Part shown: in pieces, positions 9,101-17,430 of the stretch
How the letters are laid out: each line of letters starts with the position of its first letter
Position numbering within the stretch: the stretch's first letter is position 1
From: Symbiodinium natans
Lineage: Eukaryota > Sar > Dinophyceae > Suessiales > Symbiodiniaceae
Reading direction: 5' to 3'
Assembly (NCBI GenBank): GCA_905221605.1
Contig: CAJNDS010000447.1
Span: forward strand, 397,501-422,500
DNA length: 25,000 nucleotides
Program-made: the position numbers and the translations under genes
The notes under the pieces: model-generated
The model's database searches: none
What the model saw: the letters and a program-made list of their open reading frames with translations, nothing else
Told to the model about the DNA's origin: nothing

Positions 9101-9404
9101 AGAATCTTAGGAAGCCTTGGGGAGTAGCGGGGAGTATTAGGGAACCCCAAACCCTAAACCCTAAACCCTAAACCCTAAACCCTAAACCCTAAACCCTAAA
9201 CCCTAAACTCTAAACCCTAAACCCTAAACCCTAACCCCTAAACCCTAAACCCTAGACCCTAAACTCTGAGCCCTAAGCTGTTGGGTTTGTGTTCTGCAGC
9301 TTCCAGCGCTGCGGGCTGCAGTATGGCATGTTGCCGCTACAGTACAACCTCTCGGTCCGCAGTCCGCAACTAGATCCCTCAACCCCGGGGTTTCCCATGG
9401 TTAG
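6101..9404 (+). CDS. Unrecognised multi-exon gene, chain of short exons
   Basis: Candidate exons with good acceptors are 6101-6142 (VRAKLREQRAVALQ), 6391-6432 (FLANPSAVLFYHDF), 7070-7127, 7331-7368, 8249-8299 (IELPESQDQEEATSLAT), 8632-8664 (EMRAIHRDLLE) and 9300-9389 or to the stop at 9402. The last begins LPALRAAVWHVAATVQPLG. The final three join in phase 0 into one continuous helical stretch. The frames of 7070-7127 and 7331-7368 are ambiguous: 7070-7127 also reads AKVRQQGMEFQEGARLAVE if entered in phase 2. Polypyrimidine acceptors are clear at 7331 (TTTGCAG), 8632 (CGTGTCAG) and 9300 (TTCTGCAG), and donor GTACGA follows 8664. No family is recognised, the 5' end is undefined, and two genes could be present. 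Confidence 0.4.
6506..6575 (+). repeat. Dispersed repeat family, copy 1
   Basis: GGTACCTAGGGAAC, then AGGGAAGCTTAGGGAGTGGGGAGTATTA. It is shared with 9080-9143 in the same orientation and with about 20855-20905 reversed. All three copies lie between candidate exons, next to telomeric arrays. Confidence 0.65.
6781..6830 (+). mobile_element. Partial copy of the 1786-1870 hairpin element
   Basis: Fifty bases align with 1822-1871, including the identical AAGGACTGTTAG and AAGGGGGAAC. The left inverted arm is absent or too diverged to see, so this is a truncated copy. Confidence 0.65.
6838..7014 (+). repeat. CCCTAAA array, partly degenerate
   Basis: About 22 units, irregular before 6925 and nearly perfect after. 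Confidence 0.9.
7132..7310 (-). repeat. TTTAGGG array with a TTTGGGG block
   Basis: Four consecutive TTTGGGG units at about 7162-7189 sit inside normal TTTAGGG units, followed by decayed units to 7310. Confidence 0.9.
7397..7475 (-). repeat. TTTAGGG array
   Basis: Eleven perfect units. Confidence 0.95.
7476..8140. other. Non-telomeric intron sequence with a 42-bp tandem duplication
   Basis: 7505-7546 and 7547-7588 are two diverged copies of a 42-base unit containing CTGAGTCCTA and GAATTT. A TTTATAG acceptor and a GTAAGC donor near 7670-7683 would enclose only nine bases (GAAGACCTG), which is too little to call an exon. Decayed CCCNAAA units fill 7912-8060; the frames over them are artefacts. 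Confidence 0.5.
8141..8233 (+). repeat. CCCTAAA array
   Basis: About thirteen units, the first three CCCAAAA. Confidence 0.9.
8632..8664 (+). CDS. 33-nt exon bounded by consensus splice sites
   Basis: GCTCGTGTCAG precedes and GTACGA follows an eleven-codon open stretch EMRAIHRDLLE with G or C in most third positions. It lies 45 bases after one telomeric array and just before another. It is the cleanest small exon in this part of the window and supports the view that islands only tens of bases long are coding. Confidence 0.5.
8710..8946 (+). repeat. G tract, CT microsatellite and T tract
   Basis: A run of 26 G (8712-8737), then a CTCT/CTCG microsatellite (about 8829-8886) and 19 T (about 8928-8946). 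The open frames here (Gly and Ser/Leu runs) are low-complexity artefacts. Confidence 0.85.
9080..9143 (+). repeat. Dispersed repeat family, copy 2
   Basis: GGTACCTAGGGAACCTTAGAG, ending CTTGGGGAGTAGCGGGGAGTATTAGGG. Homologous to 6506-6575 and, reversed, to about 20855-20905. Confidence 0.65.
9145..9276 (+). repeat. CCCTAAA array
   Basis: About 19 units, uniform at first and degenerate toward the exon at 9300. Confidence 0.95.
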
Positions 9405-9539
9405 GGTTATCCTTGACCCTAAACCCTAAACCCTTCACCCTTCACCCAACGAGTTTCCGGGGCTTTGGTGTTGAGCATCCCAGTGGAGATGAGGTGTGTC
9501 CGGCGCATCTTAGCCTAAGATCAGTACACGATTATCTTT

Positions 9540-9848
9540 ATGTGGCCTGCTTCGGCGCAGCTTGAGGAGTGCAGAGTGACGTCGGTTCCGTGTGGTCGTC
9601 AGTGGTCATCTGCCAACCGGTCGCAGAAGATCGTGTCATGATGGGTCTCCGAGGAGGAGCTGCAGGGTATCCTCAGGAGGAGTGATAACCCATACAGCAC
9701 ATCAGATGGAGATGTCTGCCCGATTTGCCTTGAAGCACTTGAAATGCCGGGCGTTAGTGTTTCGACAACATCGTGTGGTCACCGATTTCGTGTGTCTCTG
9801 GGATGCGACGCAATGACGGCTCGGCGTGTCCGATGGTTTGGGTTCTAG
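9540..9848 (+). pseudogene. RING-finger-like fragment with internal TGA
   Basis: From ATG at 9540 one frame runs 102 codons to TAG at 9846, broken once by TGA at 9639-9641. After the break it reads an acidic run, then CPICLEALE and TTSCGHRF. CxxC followed by CGHxF is the first half of a RING or RING-H2 zinc finger, the E2-binding domain of many ubiquitin ligases. The next ligand is missing: arginine stands where histidine or cysteine is expected, and no CPxC pair follows. The domain could continue in another exon, since GTGTGT after CGHRF could be a donor, or the copy may be decayed. No telomeric repeat interrupts the block, unlike its neighbours. A one-base shift near 9788 opens a CLWD reading, which is compatible with a frameshift. 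Confidence 0.4.
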
Positions 9849-10080
9849 GGGTCAGTGTTTCGGTTTGACGGGTTAGGGTTTAGGGTTTAGGGTTTAGGGT
9901 TTAGGGTTACGGCCGGGGTCTTCAATATGGGCCATACTTCAGAGGGCTTAAGGGGTTTAGGGTCTAACGGTTGAAGGGCTGAGGAGGTTAGGCGCTTGCG
10001 GTTTGCGCTTTCAGGTATTTTCGCCCAGCTTTCGCCCTTGGGGGCTTAGGGGCTCCGGCTTTTAGGCTTCAATAAGCCCT

Positions 10081-10317
10081 TAAAACCCAAAACCCTAAAC
10101 CCGAAACCCTAAACCCTAAACCCCTTGGATCCCTGAACTTTGGGTTCCTGATGCTCAACCCTAAACCCTAAACCCTAAACCCTAAACCCTAAACCCTAAA
10201 CCCTTAACCCTTAACCCTTAACCCTTAACTTAACCCTTAACCCTTAACCCTTAACCCTTAAACCCTTAAACCCTTAAACCCTAAACCCTAAACCCTTAAA
10301 CCCTAAACCCTGAACCC
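10081..10317 (+). repeat. CCCTAAA array with a CCCTTAA block
   Basis: A run of about ten CCCTTAA or CCCTTAAA units (10201-10275) follows six standard units. This is another case of a single variant amplified in place. Confidence 0.95.
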
Positions 10318-10330
10318 TTGAGGCCCGCAG

Positions 10331-10766
10331 CTGCCTCGGCCTCCCCGAACCGACACCTGAAGGCCGGGCCTTGAATGCGGATTCTGAGAACCCCAAACCC
10401 TAAACCCTAAACCCTAAACCCTAAACCCTAAACCCTAAACCCTAAACCCTAAACCCTAAACCCTAAACCCTAAACCCTAAACCCTAAACCCTAAACCCTA
10501 AACCCTAAACCCTAAACCCTAAACCCTAAACCCTAAACCGAACCCTAAACCCTAACCCCTAAACCCTAAACCCTAAGCCCTAAACCCTAAACCCTAAACC
10601 CCAAACCCCAAACCCCAAACCCTAAGGGCTTTGAGGCTCCTAGTCTAGGATGCCCACGAGTGCCCTTTGTTCCCTTTTTGATGGGGCTTGTGTTCCCTTA
10701 TGCAGTCCTTTGAGCAAAAAGGAAGACCTCAAGAACGCCCGAACGCTGAAGCTCTCTAAACGCTAA
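10331..10766 (+). CDS. Two candidate exons, second likely terminal
   Basis: Island 10331 to about 10388 follows CCCGCAG and in phase 2 reads CLGLPEPTPEGRALNADSEN. Island 10706-10766 follows TTCCCTTATGCAG, the best acceptor of this stretch, and in phase 2 reads PLSKKEDLKNARTLKLSKR and then TAA at 10764. It is a lysine-rich C-terminal tail. A phase-0 reading (SFEQKGRPQERPNAEAL, stop) is also open. A 235-bp CCCTAAA array lies between the islands. The donor of the first island is not clear, so the join is uncertain. Confidence 0.35.
10389..10625 (+). repeat. CCCTAAA array, about 33 units
   Basis: The first 21 units are almost perfect; CCCCAAA variants collect at the right end. Confidence 0.95.
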
Positions 10767-10883
10767 TCCCTAACCCTAAACCCCTAAACCTTACCCCTAA
10801 ACCCTGTGGGGAAAACTCCTGAGGCCCTTAACGTTTCAAACCTTGGCCGCAACCTCGGGGTTTTCTGGTTGTATTGTTCAAGG

Positions 10884-11047
10884 CCCTAAACCCCAAACCC
10901 TAAACCCTAAACCCTAAACCCTAAACCCCTAAACCCCTAAACCCCTAAACCCTAAACCCTAAACCCTAAACCCTAAACCCTAAACCCTAAACCCTAAACC
11001 CTAAACCCTAAACCTAACCCTAAACCCTAAACCCTAAACCCTAACCC

Positions 11048-11088
<41 letters not shown>

Positions 11089-11220
11089 CTCAAACCCCTA
11101 AACCCTAAACCCTAAACCCTAAACCCTAAACCCTAAACCCTAAACCCTAAACCCAACCCTGAACCCTAAACCCCAAGCCCTACGCCCTACACCAAACCCT
11201 GAACCCTGAACCCTAAACCC
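10884..11220 (+). repeat. CCCTAAA array with a CCCTCAA block
   Basis: The longest array of the window. About six CCCTCAA units lie together at 11045-11093; elsewhere CCCCTAAA and CCCTGAA variants appear. Confidence 0.95.
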
Positions 11221-11279
11221 GCAAGCCCGAGAAATGTCGGCAACCCGAGCCCTGAACTTCCAACGGCATCGCCAAGCAG

Positions 11280-12307
11280 GCGCGCAGGAGGATGAAGGTC
11301 CAGCCGAGCCAGTCAGGCAAGGTGCCGGGTTTAGGGTTTAGGGTTTAGGGTTTAGGGTTTAGGGTTTAGGGTTTAGGGTTTAGGGTTTAGGGTTTAGGGT
11401 TTAGGGTTTAGGGCCTTGGACAAGACGACCATGAAACACAAAACCCGGCTTTTTTGGGGACTTCAGTTTTTCGGGTTTAGGGGATCGTGCATAAGGTTTC
11501 TGCAGTATCAGGGATAGTTTGACTCAAGGCATAAGCCTTGCACCCTCAACCCTGGTGGCCTCAGAACCCCAACAACCTTAAGCCCCTTAAACCCTGAAAC
11601 CCTTGAACCCTTCACCCTTAAATCAACCAACCCTGAACCCTGAAACCCTAACCCTTAGACACCAAGGCACTAAGACCCTGACCCCCTAAGCCCCCAAGAA
11701 ATCCAAATCCTTGAGTCCCAAACCTTTTCCCCCCAACAATTGGTTGGATCCTCGAAGGCTGTTTGGAACTAGACGTAGGGGTTTACGGTTTCGGGTTTAG
11801 GGTTTAGGGTTTCGGGTGTAAGGTTTAGGGTTTGGAAGGGTCGAGGGGTTTAGGGGGATTGAGGGTTGAAGGCTACAGGGCCGTTGCGTCGAATGTCGAG
11901 AAGATCATTGTCTTTGCGAAGGCGGCCCTGCTTGTGTAGGGTTTAGGGTTCAGGGTTTAGTGTTTAGGGTTTAGGGCCTAGACGCCATCACCGGCCGATT
12001 GGCACATGGGTGGAACGCATGCAACGTGCGATCGCTGCCCCTCGCAGTACTGGCATCCATAGCGACCCTTTCACAGTGAAACCCAGCTGTGCCTGGCTCA
12101 GGCCTGTGGGCCGGCACTGGCAAGTAGCGGTCTGAGATGCGTAGGAGCCCTAAACCCTAAACCCTAAACCCCAAACCCTAAACGCGAAAACCCCTAAACC
12201 CCAAACCCTAAACCTTCAATCCTAAACCCTAAACCCTAAACCCACAAACAAACCCTAAACCTTTCTCTTACAGGGAGGGGTTGACGTTTCAGCGGCTGTT
12301 TGAGTAG
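11280..12307 (+). CDS. Unrecognised short gene, five exons, 5' partial
   Basis: Exons 11280-11323, 11412-11447, 11879-11933, 11982-12046 and 12274-12307 join in consistent phase (0/2, 2/2, 2/0, 0/2, 2/stop) into 77 residues. The order is a basic stretch (ARRRMKVQPSQSGK), ALDKTTMKHKTR, a hydrophobic helix (VEKIIVFAKAALL), a Cys/His-rich end (THATCDRCPSQ) and EGLTFQRLFE before TAG. The acceptors at 11412 (TTTAG|G) and 11982 (GGCCTAG|A) are supplied by telomeric repeat units, and two donors are GC (11324 and 11448). The fourth exon could instead run on to TAG at 12060. Codon third positions favour these frames. The CDRC pair might bind zinc with partners outside the model. Family unknown. Confidence 0.5.
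11327..11413 (-). repeat. TTTAGGG array
   Basis: Twelve units. The last supplies the TTTAG|GG acceptor used by the exon at 11412. Confidence 0.95.
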
Positions 12308-12396
12308 CGCTATCATCAAAGGTAACACCGATGTTGCAACACCCGAAACCCTCTGTAGATATTGCATGAGGGTACTCCTGGCTCTGCAGGTTGTGG

Positions 12397-12509
12397 GTTT
12401 AGGGCTTAGGGTTTAAAATTCAGGGTTGAGGGTTTAGGGTTGAGGGTTTGGGGGTCGGTTTAGGGTTTACGGTTTAGGGTTTAGGGTTCAGGGTTTAGGG
12501 TTTAGGGTT
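12397..12509 (-). repeat. TTTAGGG array, degenerate
   Basis: About 14 units with TTGAGGG, TTCAGGG and TTTACGG variants. Confidence 0.85.
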
Positions 12510-12546
12510 ATGATGAAATGCAAGCCCTGAGTCGAACAGACCTCAG

Positions 12547-14439
12547 CAACTGTTTCGTGAGGTCTCCGACGGCCACAGAGGGCGAGGAGACGGCAGGTGG
12601 AGGCTCCGAACCCAACACGGGTTTAGGGTTAGGGTTTAGGGTTTAGGGTTTAGGGTTTAGGGTTGAGGGTTTAGGGTTTAGGGTTTAGGGTTTAGGGTTT
12701 AGGGTTTAGGGTTTAGGGTTTAGGGTTTAGGGTTTAGGGTTTAGGGTTTAGGGTTTAGGGTTTCGGGTTTCGGGTTTCGGGTTTCGGGTTTCGGGTTTCG
12801 GGTTTAGTTCCCCTCCCTCCACCCCAACAAAAACACTCCAAAGTTTCCAAAGAACCCTAAACCCCCCAATCCCGAAAGCACTACAATCCCAGATGCCGAA
12901 AACCCGGGACTCGACAACCCGGAGCACTGACCCGGAAAGCAAAGTCCAAAATCCCAGCCCAAACCCCACCCTCAACCCTAAACCCTAAACCCTAAACCCT
13001 AAACCCTAAACCCTAAACCCTGAACCCTGAACCCTGAACCCTGAACCCTGAACCCTGAACCCTAAACCCTCAACCCTAAACCCTAAACCCTAAACCCTAA
13101 ACCCTCAACCCTCAACCCTAAACCCTAAACCCTAAACCCTAAACCCTAAACCGTAAACCCTAACCCTAACCCTAAACCCTAAACCCTAAACCCAAAAATC
13201 CTAAATCGATTGGAAACCCACAACCCCCCCCCCCCCCCCCCCCCCCCCCCACCCCAAACCCTAAAGCCTCAACCCTAAAGCCTAAATCCTAAGCCCTAAC
13301 CCCCCTCCCCCCAGGATAAAGAGCCCAGCCCTCAACCCAGATGGGGGTTTCATCTTTTTCTGGGGTTCCTAGTGCAGAGGAACGCAAGGTTTTTGAGGTC
13401 CCCTACTTTGCGAACCCTAAACCCTAAACCCTAAACCCTAAGCCCTAAACCCTAAGCCCTAAGCCCTAAACCCTACACCCTAAACCCTAAACCTAAACCG
13501 TAATCCCTAAACCCTAAACCCTAATCCCTAGACCCTAAACCCTAAACACCAAACCCTAAACCCTAAACCCTAAACCCGAAACCCTAAACCCTACCTTTTT
13601 CCCAGGCTGCACCGACTCGGAGACGCCAGGGACGAGGTCGGGGCGCAAGGTTGCAACCCATGACCTGGTTATTTAGGGTTTAGGGTTTTAGGGTTTAGGG
13701 TTTAGGGTTTAGGGTTGAAGGGTTTGGGGTTTAGGGTTTAGGGTTTAGGGTTTTAGGGTTTTTGGTGGACCCGTGGCCATTGGCAAAAAACCCGTGGTCG
13801 TTGACAAAGAACCCGTGGCCATTGGCAAAGAACCCGTGGCCATTGGCAAAGTTGCCAATGACCGCGGCTTTTTTGCCAATGGCCACGGCAGCCATTAAGG
13901 TTGGGGGCAGATTTGGTGCGATTTGGAACGTGGCCACTGGCAAGTTTCCCAATGGCAGCGGTTTTTTGCCAATGGCCATGGTTTTTTGCCAATGGCCACG
14001 GTTTTTGTGCCAATGGCCACGGCCCCCAGTAAGGCTTAAGGATACATATGAAACAAAGGGTTTAGGATTTAGGGTTTAGTTAGGGTTTAGGGTTTAGTTA
14101 GGGTTTAGGGTGTAGGGTTTAGGGTTTAGGGCTTTAGGGCTTTAGGGCTTTGGGGCTTTAGGGCTTTAGGGTTTGCAGAAGCACAGCGCGGCCGGCGACA
14201 AGACGATGGAAGCCGAAGAGGATGGAAGCCATGTCAAAGGCCAGCGCATGGGAGGGTTTAGGGTTTTAGGGTTTAGGGTTTAAAGTCATAGGAACATGGT
14301 CTACCTACACTACGCCCCCGGAAGAAGGAGAAACTGGCTAACTGCCAGGTGTCGGGTTTAGTGTTTAGGGTTTAGGGGCCATATGCAGCCCTGGGACACC
14401 TGTCTGGACGCGAACAGCTTTCGCTTCCAGATGCTTTAA
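12547..14439 (+). CDS. Unrecognised gene, four exons, 3' end defined
   Basis: Islands 12547-12620, 13606-13649, 14179-14255 and 14389-14439 join in phase (0/2, 2/1, 1/0, 0/stop) into 81 residues. The product is Arg/Gly-rich in the middle (GHRGRGDGRWRLR, QRGRRQDDGSRRGW) and ends PWDTCLDANSFRFQML before TAA at 14437. Acceptors are CCTCAG, CTTTTTCCCAG, GTTTGCAG and ATATGCAG. Two donors, at 12621 and 14256, are the GTTTAG of the adjoining repeat array. Island 14179-14255 is open in all three frames, so the frame rests on phase matching alone. RG-rich segments often bind RNA, but that is only a suggestion. Confidence 0.45.
12620..12802 (-). repeat. TTTAGGG array with a TTTCGGG block
   Basis: About 20 standard units followed by six consecutive TTTCGGG units (12761-12802). 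Its first GTTTAG is the predicted donor of the exon ending at 12620. Confidence 0.95.
12970..13200 (+). repeat. CCCTAAA array with a CCCTGAA block
   Basis: Six CCCTGAA units in a row (about 13018-13062) inside standard units; CCCTCAA variants further right. Confidence 0.95.
13224..13250 (+). repeat. C homopolymer, 27 bases
   Basis: Uninterrupted cytosines next to the right end of a CCCTAAA array. Confidence 0.95.
13414..13593 (+). repeat. CCCTAAA array, degenerate
   Basis: About 25 units with CCCTAAG, CCCTAGA and CCGTAAT variants, just before the CTTTTTCCCAG acceptor at 13605. Confidence 0.9.
13770..14024. repeat. Palindromic 21-bp repeat cluster, core CCGTGGCCATTGGCAAA
   Basis: Four forward copies begin near 13771, 13792, 13813 and 13835. 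They are followed by reverse copies (TTTTTTGCCAATGGCCACGG) at about 13852-13888 and 13950-14022, with one forward copy in the spacer at 13929. The halves can pair into a long hairpin. The 21-base period keeps frames open on both strands, so the apparent proteins are artefacts. Confidence 0.85.
14059..14174 (-). repeat. TTTAGGG-like array
   Basis: Standard units with a block of GGGCTTTA variants (14127-14168), ending in GTTTGCAG, the acceptor of the exon at 14179. Confidence 0.85.
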
Positions 14440-14964
14440 GATGCCGAGGGCCCGGGGCTTCTGAGGCTTTCGGGATCTAACGCCACGTGGACCTGAGCCC
14501 ATCGGTGCAAGACTAGGGTTTATAGAACTTGCAGAGGGTTTGGTCCCAAAAGCGTTTTGACCGAAACGTTTTGACGCTTTTTTGCTTTGGAACCCACTAT
14601 TGTTTCGTTTATTTTTGTATATGTTTAGACCGTTGTCGCACATCGCCGGGGCCTCAGCCTCTCAAATGTCTGGTAACAAAAGTCCGACTTACTAAGTATA
14701 CTCCACTCAACACCAGCCCGAAGTAAAGTAAACAAAAGGATGTACAAGACATTGTTTTATTCGAAGCGCCGTATTCGGGGACAGAGCCCGAAGACCCCAT
14801 GCGCTCTGGCGCTGGAGCGGTCTTGATGGCAAGAAAGCGCCTTTCTTGCAGCTGGTCTGCGGCAAGGAGAAGGGGAATGCCCACATGCAACAAACTCTAT
14901 CGAAACTAGCCCGCTGGCGCGGCCATTGTAACAGCATTTACCTTTAATCGAGCTGTGCAACCGC
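14440..14964. other. Telomere-free spacer with short open frames
   Basis: No secure gene. After the terminal exon comes an unremarkable GC-rich stretch, then near 14550-14587 a short imperfect inverted repeat built on AAAAGCG / CGCTTTT. ATG at 14740 opens a 27-codon plus-strand frame. An acceptor-like CTTTCTTGCAG at 14851 is followed by a frame reading LVCGKEKGNAHMQQTLSKLARW and a stop near 14946. These may be 5' exons of the next gene, but the intron between them would be only about 30 bases. A 186-codon minus-strand frame (14757-15317) opposes this region and is probably a shadow. Confidence 0.3.
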
Positions 14965-15809
14965 ATGCTCTGGATGTTCAGCCCGTCCATCACAATCGAA
15001 CTGCCAGAAAACACAGAGGTGGAGATTGTGGAGGAGGTTCGTTTTTCTTTCGCTTCGGCCGGAGAACCTGGGCCTCCCGAGACAGCGCAGTTTGGCGGGT
15101 GTTTGGTCTTACCCGTCGCGAAGTCCATCTTTCGTTTTGTTCTGCAGCGTCTCGGCCCGCGAGCGCCGCTGCCAGCCGACAGCCCGATTCTTGCCTGGTG
15201 CGGCGACGAGGAAGGAAAAGAGGCAGTGTACCGTTTCAGACTGGTGTGCTCGGACGTAATACGGACATTGGGAGTCGACGAAACTTTCGCCTGAACAAGT
15301 CTGGGGGAACCGGACACTTGCTAGTGCAGGATGCAGCACGCCTTCCAATTGGGCAGCTTGGCCCATGCAGCGTACGACGAGCCGAAGATGCGAGGGCTTC
15401 GGCCCAATCTAGTCACGTAATGCTTGGTATGATTGACGAGTACAGATACCTGGTGAGACACGTTTTAGAGCGAAAGATCATTTCTGATGTTATGTGTTTC
15501 ACGCTCAGGCAGTCGAGGAGCTCGGGCGCCAGCGCTTGGCCAAGGTGAAGCTGAGGCAATCGTGCAAGCGTGTTTCAGACTTTTTGAACGAGCGCTTCTG
15601 CGCGCCCGTGTTTTGGTCAATCGGAGTAAGCCTTGGATGCAACTCTGCAAGCCGGGCACGCTCGACGTGTCTTCAAGGCAAATTTTTCACGCCTGTGGGC
15701 GAGCTACGCCATTCTGGCTCCGCTGGCAATATGCTTCCTTGAAGTCTTCGAGCTAAGCGGAGCACGCGCAGAGTGTTCTCTTCAGGGGGAACGCTCAGTC
15801 GCGCAGGAC
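14965..15809 (+). CDS. Unrecognised membrane-associated protein, four exons, compact introns
   Basis: Exons are 14965-15245, 15330-15411, 15509-15625 and 15678 to about 15809; the 3' end is unresolved. The phases match (0/2, 2/0, 0/0). Exon 1 starts at ATG with SPSITIELPENTEVEIVEE and later AWCGDEEGKEAVYRFRL. Exon 2 reads MQHAFQLGSLAHAAYDEPKM and exon 3 a basic helix (RLAKVKLRQSCKRVSDFLNE). Exon 4 starts with a hydrophobic segment (WASYAILAPLAICFLEVFEL) that looks transmembrane. Donors are GTGCTC, GTCACG and GTAAGC; acceptors are AGTGCAG, ACGCTCAG and TCTTCAAG. Introns are 84, 97 and 52 bases and carry no telomeric repeats, in contrast to most other genes here. Exon 1 might hold a further in-frame intron at 15037-15147. 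No family is recognised. Confidence 0.5.
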
Positions 15810-15912
15810 GTGGTGCGTTTGCTTGTCCATCGACTGACTGTCCGGTTTTTGGGGCATTTGGTTTGCGCTGCCCAAGTAGTTAGGTGTTCAAGCTCAACGT
15901 TTCTATTGAGCC

Positions 15913-16249
15913 ATGGGAAACTGCTGCGAGTGCTTGGTTTCCCCTGGAGATGCTGATGCGCGTGTGGAGGATCAAAAGACCCTGATTGCTAAAGTGCTTG
16001 AAGAAGCCAAGTGCAATGTACCGAGCCCCGCTGCCTTAATCCTCTATGTGCCTGGCGTTATTATAAACTTTTCTCAATTGTTTCTGTCCGGCAGTAGGGT
16101 GCCTCAGTCATCGCTGATGGCGCGCTACAATAACTTCTCCACTTCTTCCAAAGGGCAAGTGCGACAATACCGTGTTGGACAAGATGCTTCAAGACCATTT
16201 GAAAAAGTTTGGTCAAGAAGATGATGACAAAGGCGAAACCCTAGTTTAG
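15913..16249 (+). CDS. Small predicted N-myristoylated, cysteine-rich protein
   Basis: Exon 1 is 15913-16017, 35 codons starting MGNCCECLVS; exon 2 is 16154-16249, ending at TAG. The intron of 136 bases has donor GTACCG and acceptor TCTTCCAAAG|G. The product is 66 residues. Gly2 followed by Asn and neighbouring cysteines is a classical signal for N-myristoylation plus palmitoylation, so membrane attachment is likely. The rest is short charged helices (KTLIAKVLEEAK, LDKMLQDHLKKFG) and an acidic tail QEDDDKGE. The start is chosen because the frame opens at this ATG and the lipidation motif follows directly. The stop lies in CCCTAGTTTAGG, a telomere-like remnant. It starts about 100 bases after the preceding gene model. 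No enzymatic motif is seen. Confidence 0.55.
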
Positions 16250-16599
16250 GGGTTGGGGGTACTCGTCTGCACGCTCATACACAGCCCTACGGACCCCGTG
16301 TCTACACCCCGACTTCCCTGCGCCCCAAGACCAAAATCTTTGTGACCCGAGGAACCACGCAGGCAAGCTGTCGCTTCACAGGTGGCAACAACCTTTCTTC
16401 TCAGGCGCATCGTTGTTTTGATAGTGCTTTTCTGGCCTTCGTAGCAGAGGATTTATGGCGATTGCCAACCCCGTCATTCTGTTTGGGGATATGGATTGCG
16501 TCAAAACTGTGATATAAAGCAGAGGTCAAAAGCATCAGTTCAACTGACGCAGACCCACATTTTGATGTCTTCAAACATTTTGGACAGACCCTTCATAGC
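16250..16599. other. Downstream region with an open frame lacking a start
   Basis: A plus-strand frame is open from about 16226 to TGA at 16511 with no ATG and no strong splice signal. It reads plausible but unfamiliar residues (YGPRVYTPTSLRPKTKIFV, later GGNNLSSQAHRCF). It overlaps the end of the small lipid-anchored gene in another frame and may be its 3' untranslated region. No repeats or other sites are seen. Confidence 0.25.
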
Positions 16600-17430
16600 G
16601 TCATAGCTAAACTATAGGATTCCGAGTTGAGTCGAAGTAGACCCTAATTTTGAGTTGAGCTAAATACACTCCTAAGATTCGGGTTTCGATACACCCTAAC
16701 TTTCGCTCAAAATCAGGTTGAGCTAAGCTCTGAAATTCGGGGTAAGCCCGAAACATCGGAAAGCCAAATTCAAATGCTCGGGCTCAGCTGCACCTCATAT
16801 TCGGGTTTAGGCGCGCCCTAAAACTCGGGTTAACGAAGCACTGACATCAGTTTCAAAGCAATAGAGTTTAGCCAAACTCGGAAACAGCTAACTAAAATTT
16901 CAAGTTTAACTAAACCGAAAAGTTCGGGTTTGGCTAAACCCTAAAATTCAGGTTTAGCTGAGCTCGGAAATTTGGGGGAGGCTAAACCCTAAATTCAGGT
17001 AAAAGCTAGTCCGAGAATTCGGGTTTCACTGGGGCATTGCAAGTACATGCGCTTAGACAAACGTATCATCTGGGCTTCCGAGTTGGTTTGCGTCAATTTA
17101 CCTAACCTAGGTTTTGGAGCTCTTTGTGGGATGGAGCTATGTGCGGCGCCAGCTTGTTCAGACAAACCATTTGGTAAATCCAGAATGTTATTTGCGGGTT
17201 CAGCTCGGGATAGCCAAATTCGCATTCAGCGAAGCCCCAAAATTCAGGTTTAACTAAACCCTAAACTTCGGGCATCGCTCAACTCTATGATTTGGGTAGA
17301 GCTAAACCCGATATTTCGGGTGCTAGGACCACCCGAAAACTCGGGTTTGGCCAAACCCGCTGATTCAGGTTTAGCTAGAGCTTTTGAGCTAAATGCAAAG
17401 CTTGAGTTCGGGCTTAGCACAAACGCAAAA
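16600..17430. repeat. Degenerate minisatellite with palindromic core GGTTTAGCTAAACC
   Basis: Dozens of imperfect 25-40 base units alternate AATTCGGGTTT with AGCTAAACCCTAAA. A larger duplication is also visible: CCGAGYTGSTTTGCRTCAATT occurs near 17079 and near 17459. Open frames here do not persist between units. The element shares the CTAAACCCTAAA string with telomeric repeats but is organised differently. Confidence 0.75.

Noticed and set aside
13731-14079. Open frames on both strands with repeated WPLAKN or NGHGFFA
   Set aside because: They come from the 21-base palindromic repeat, whose period is a multiple of three.
14757-15317. 186-codon minus-strand open frame
   Set aside because: It is Ser/Arg-rich without motifs and lies opposite a plus-strand gene with good splice sites; most likely a shadow.
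14955-15548. 197-codon plus-strand open frame
   Set aside because: Arg/Ser-rich and unlike a folded protein. Its frame runs through consensus introns of the neighbouring frame, which joins in phase across three junctions.
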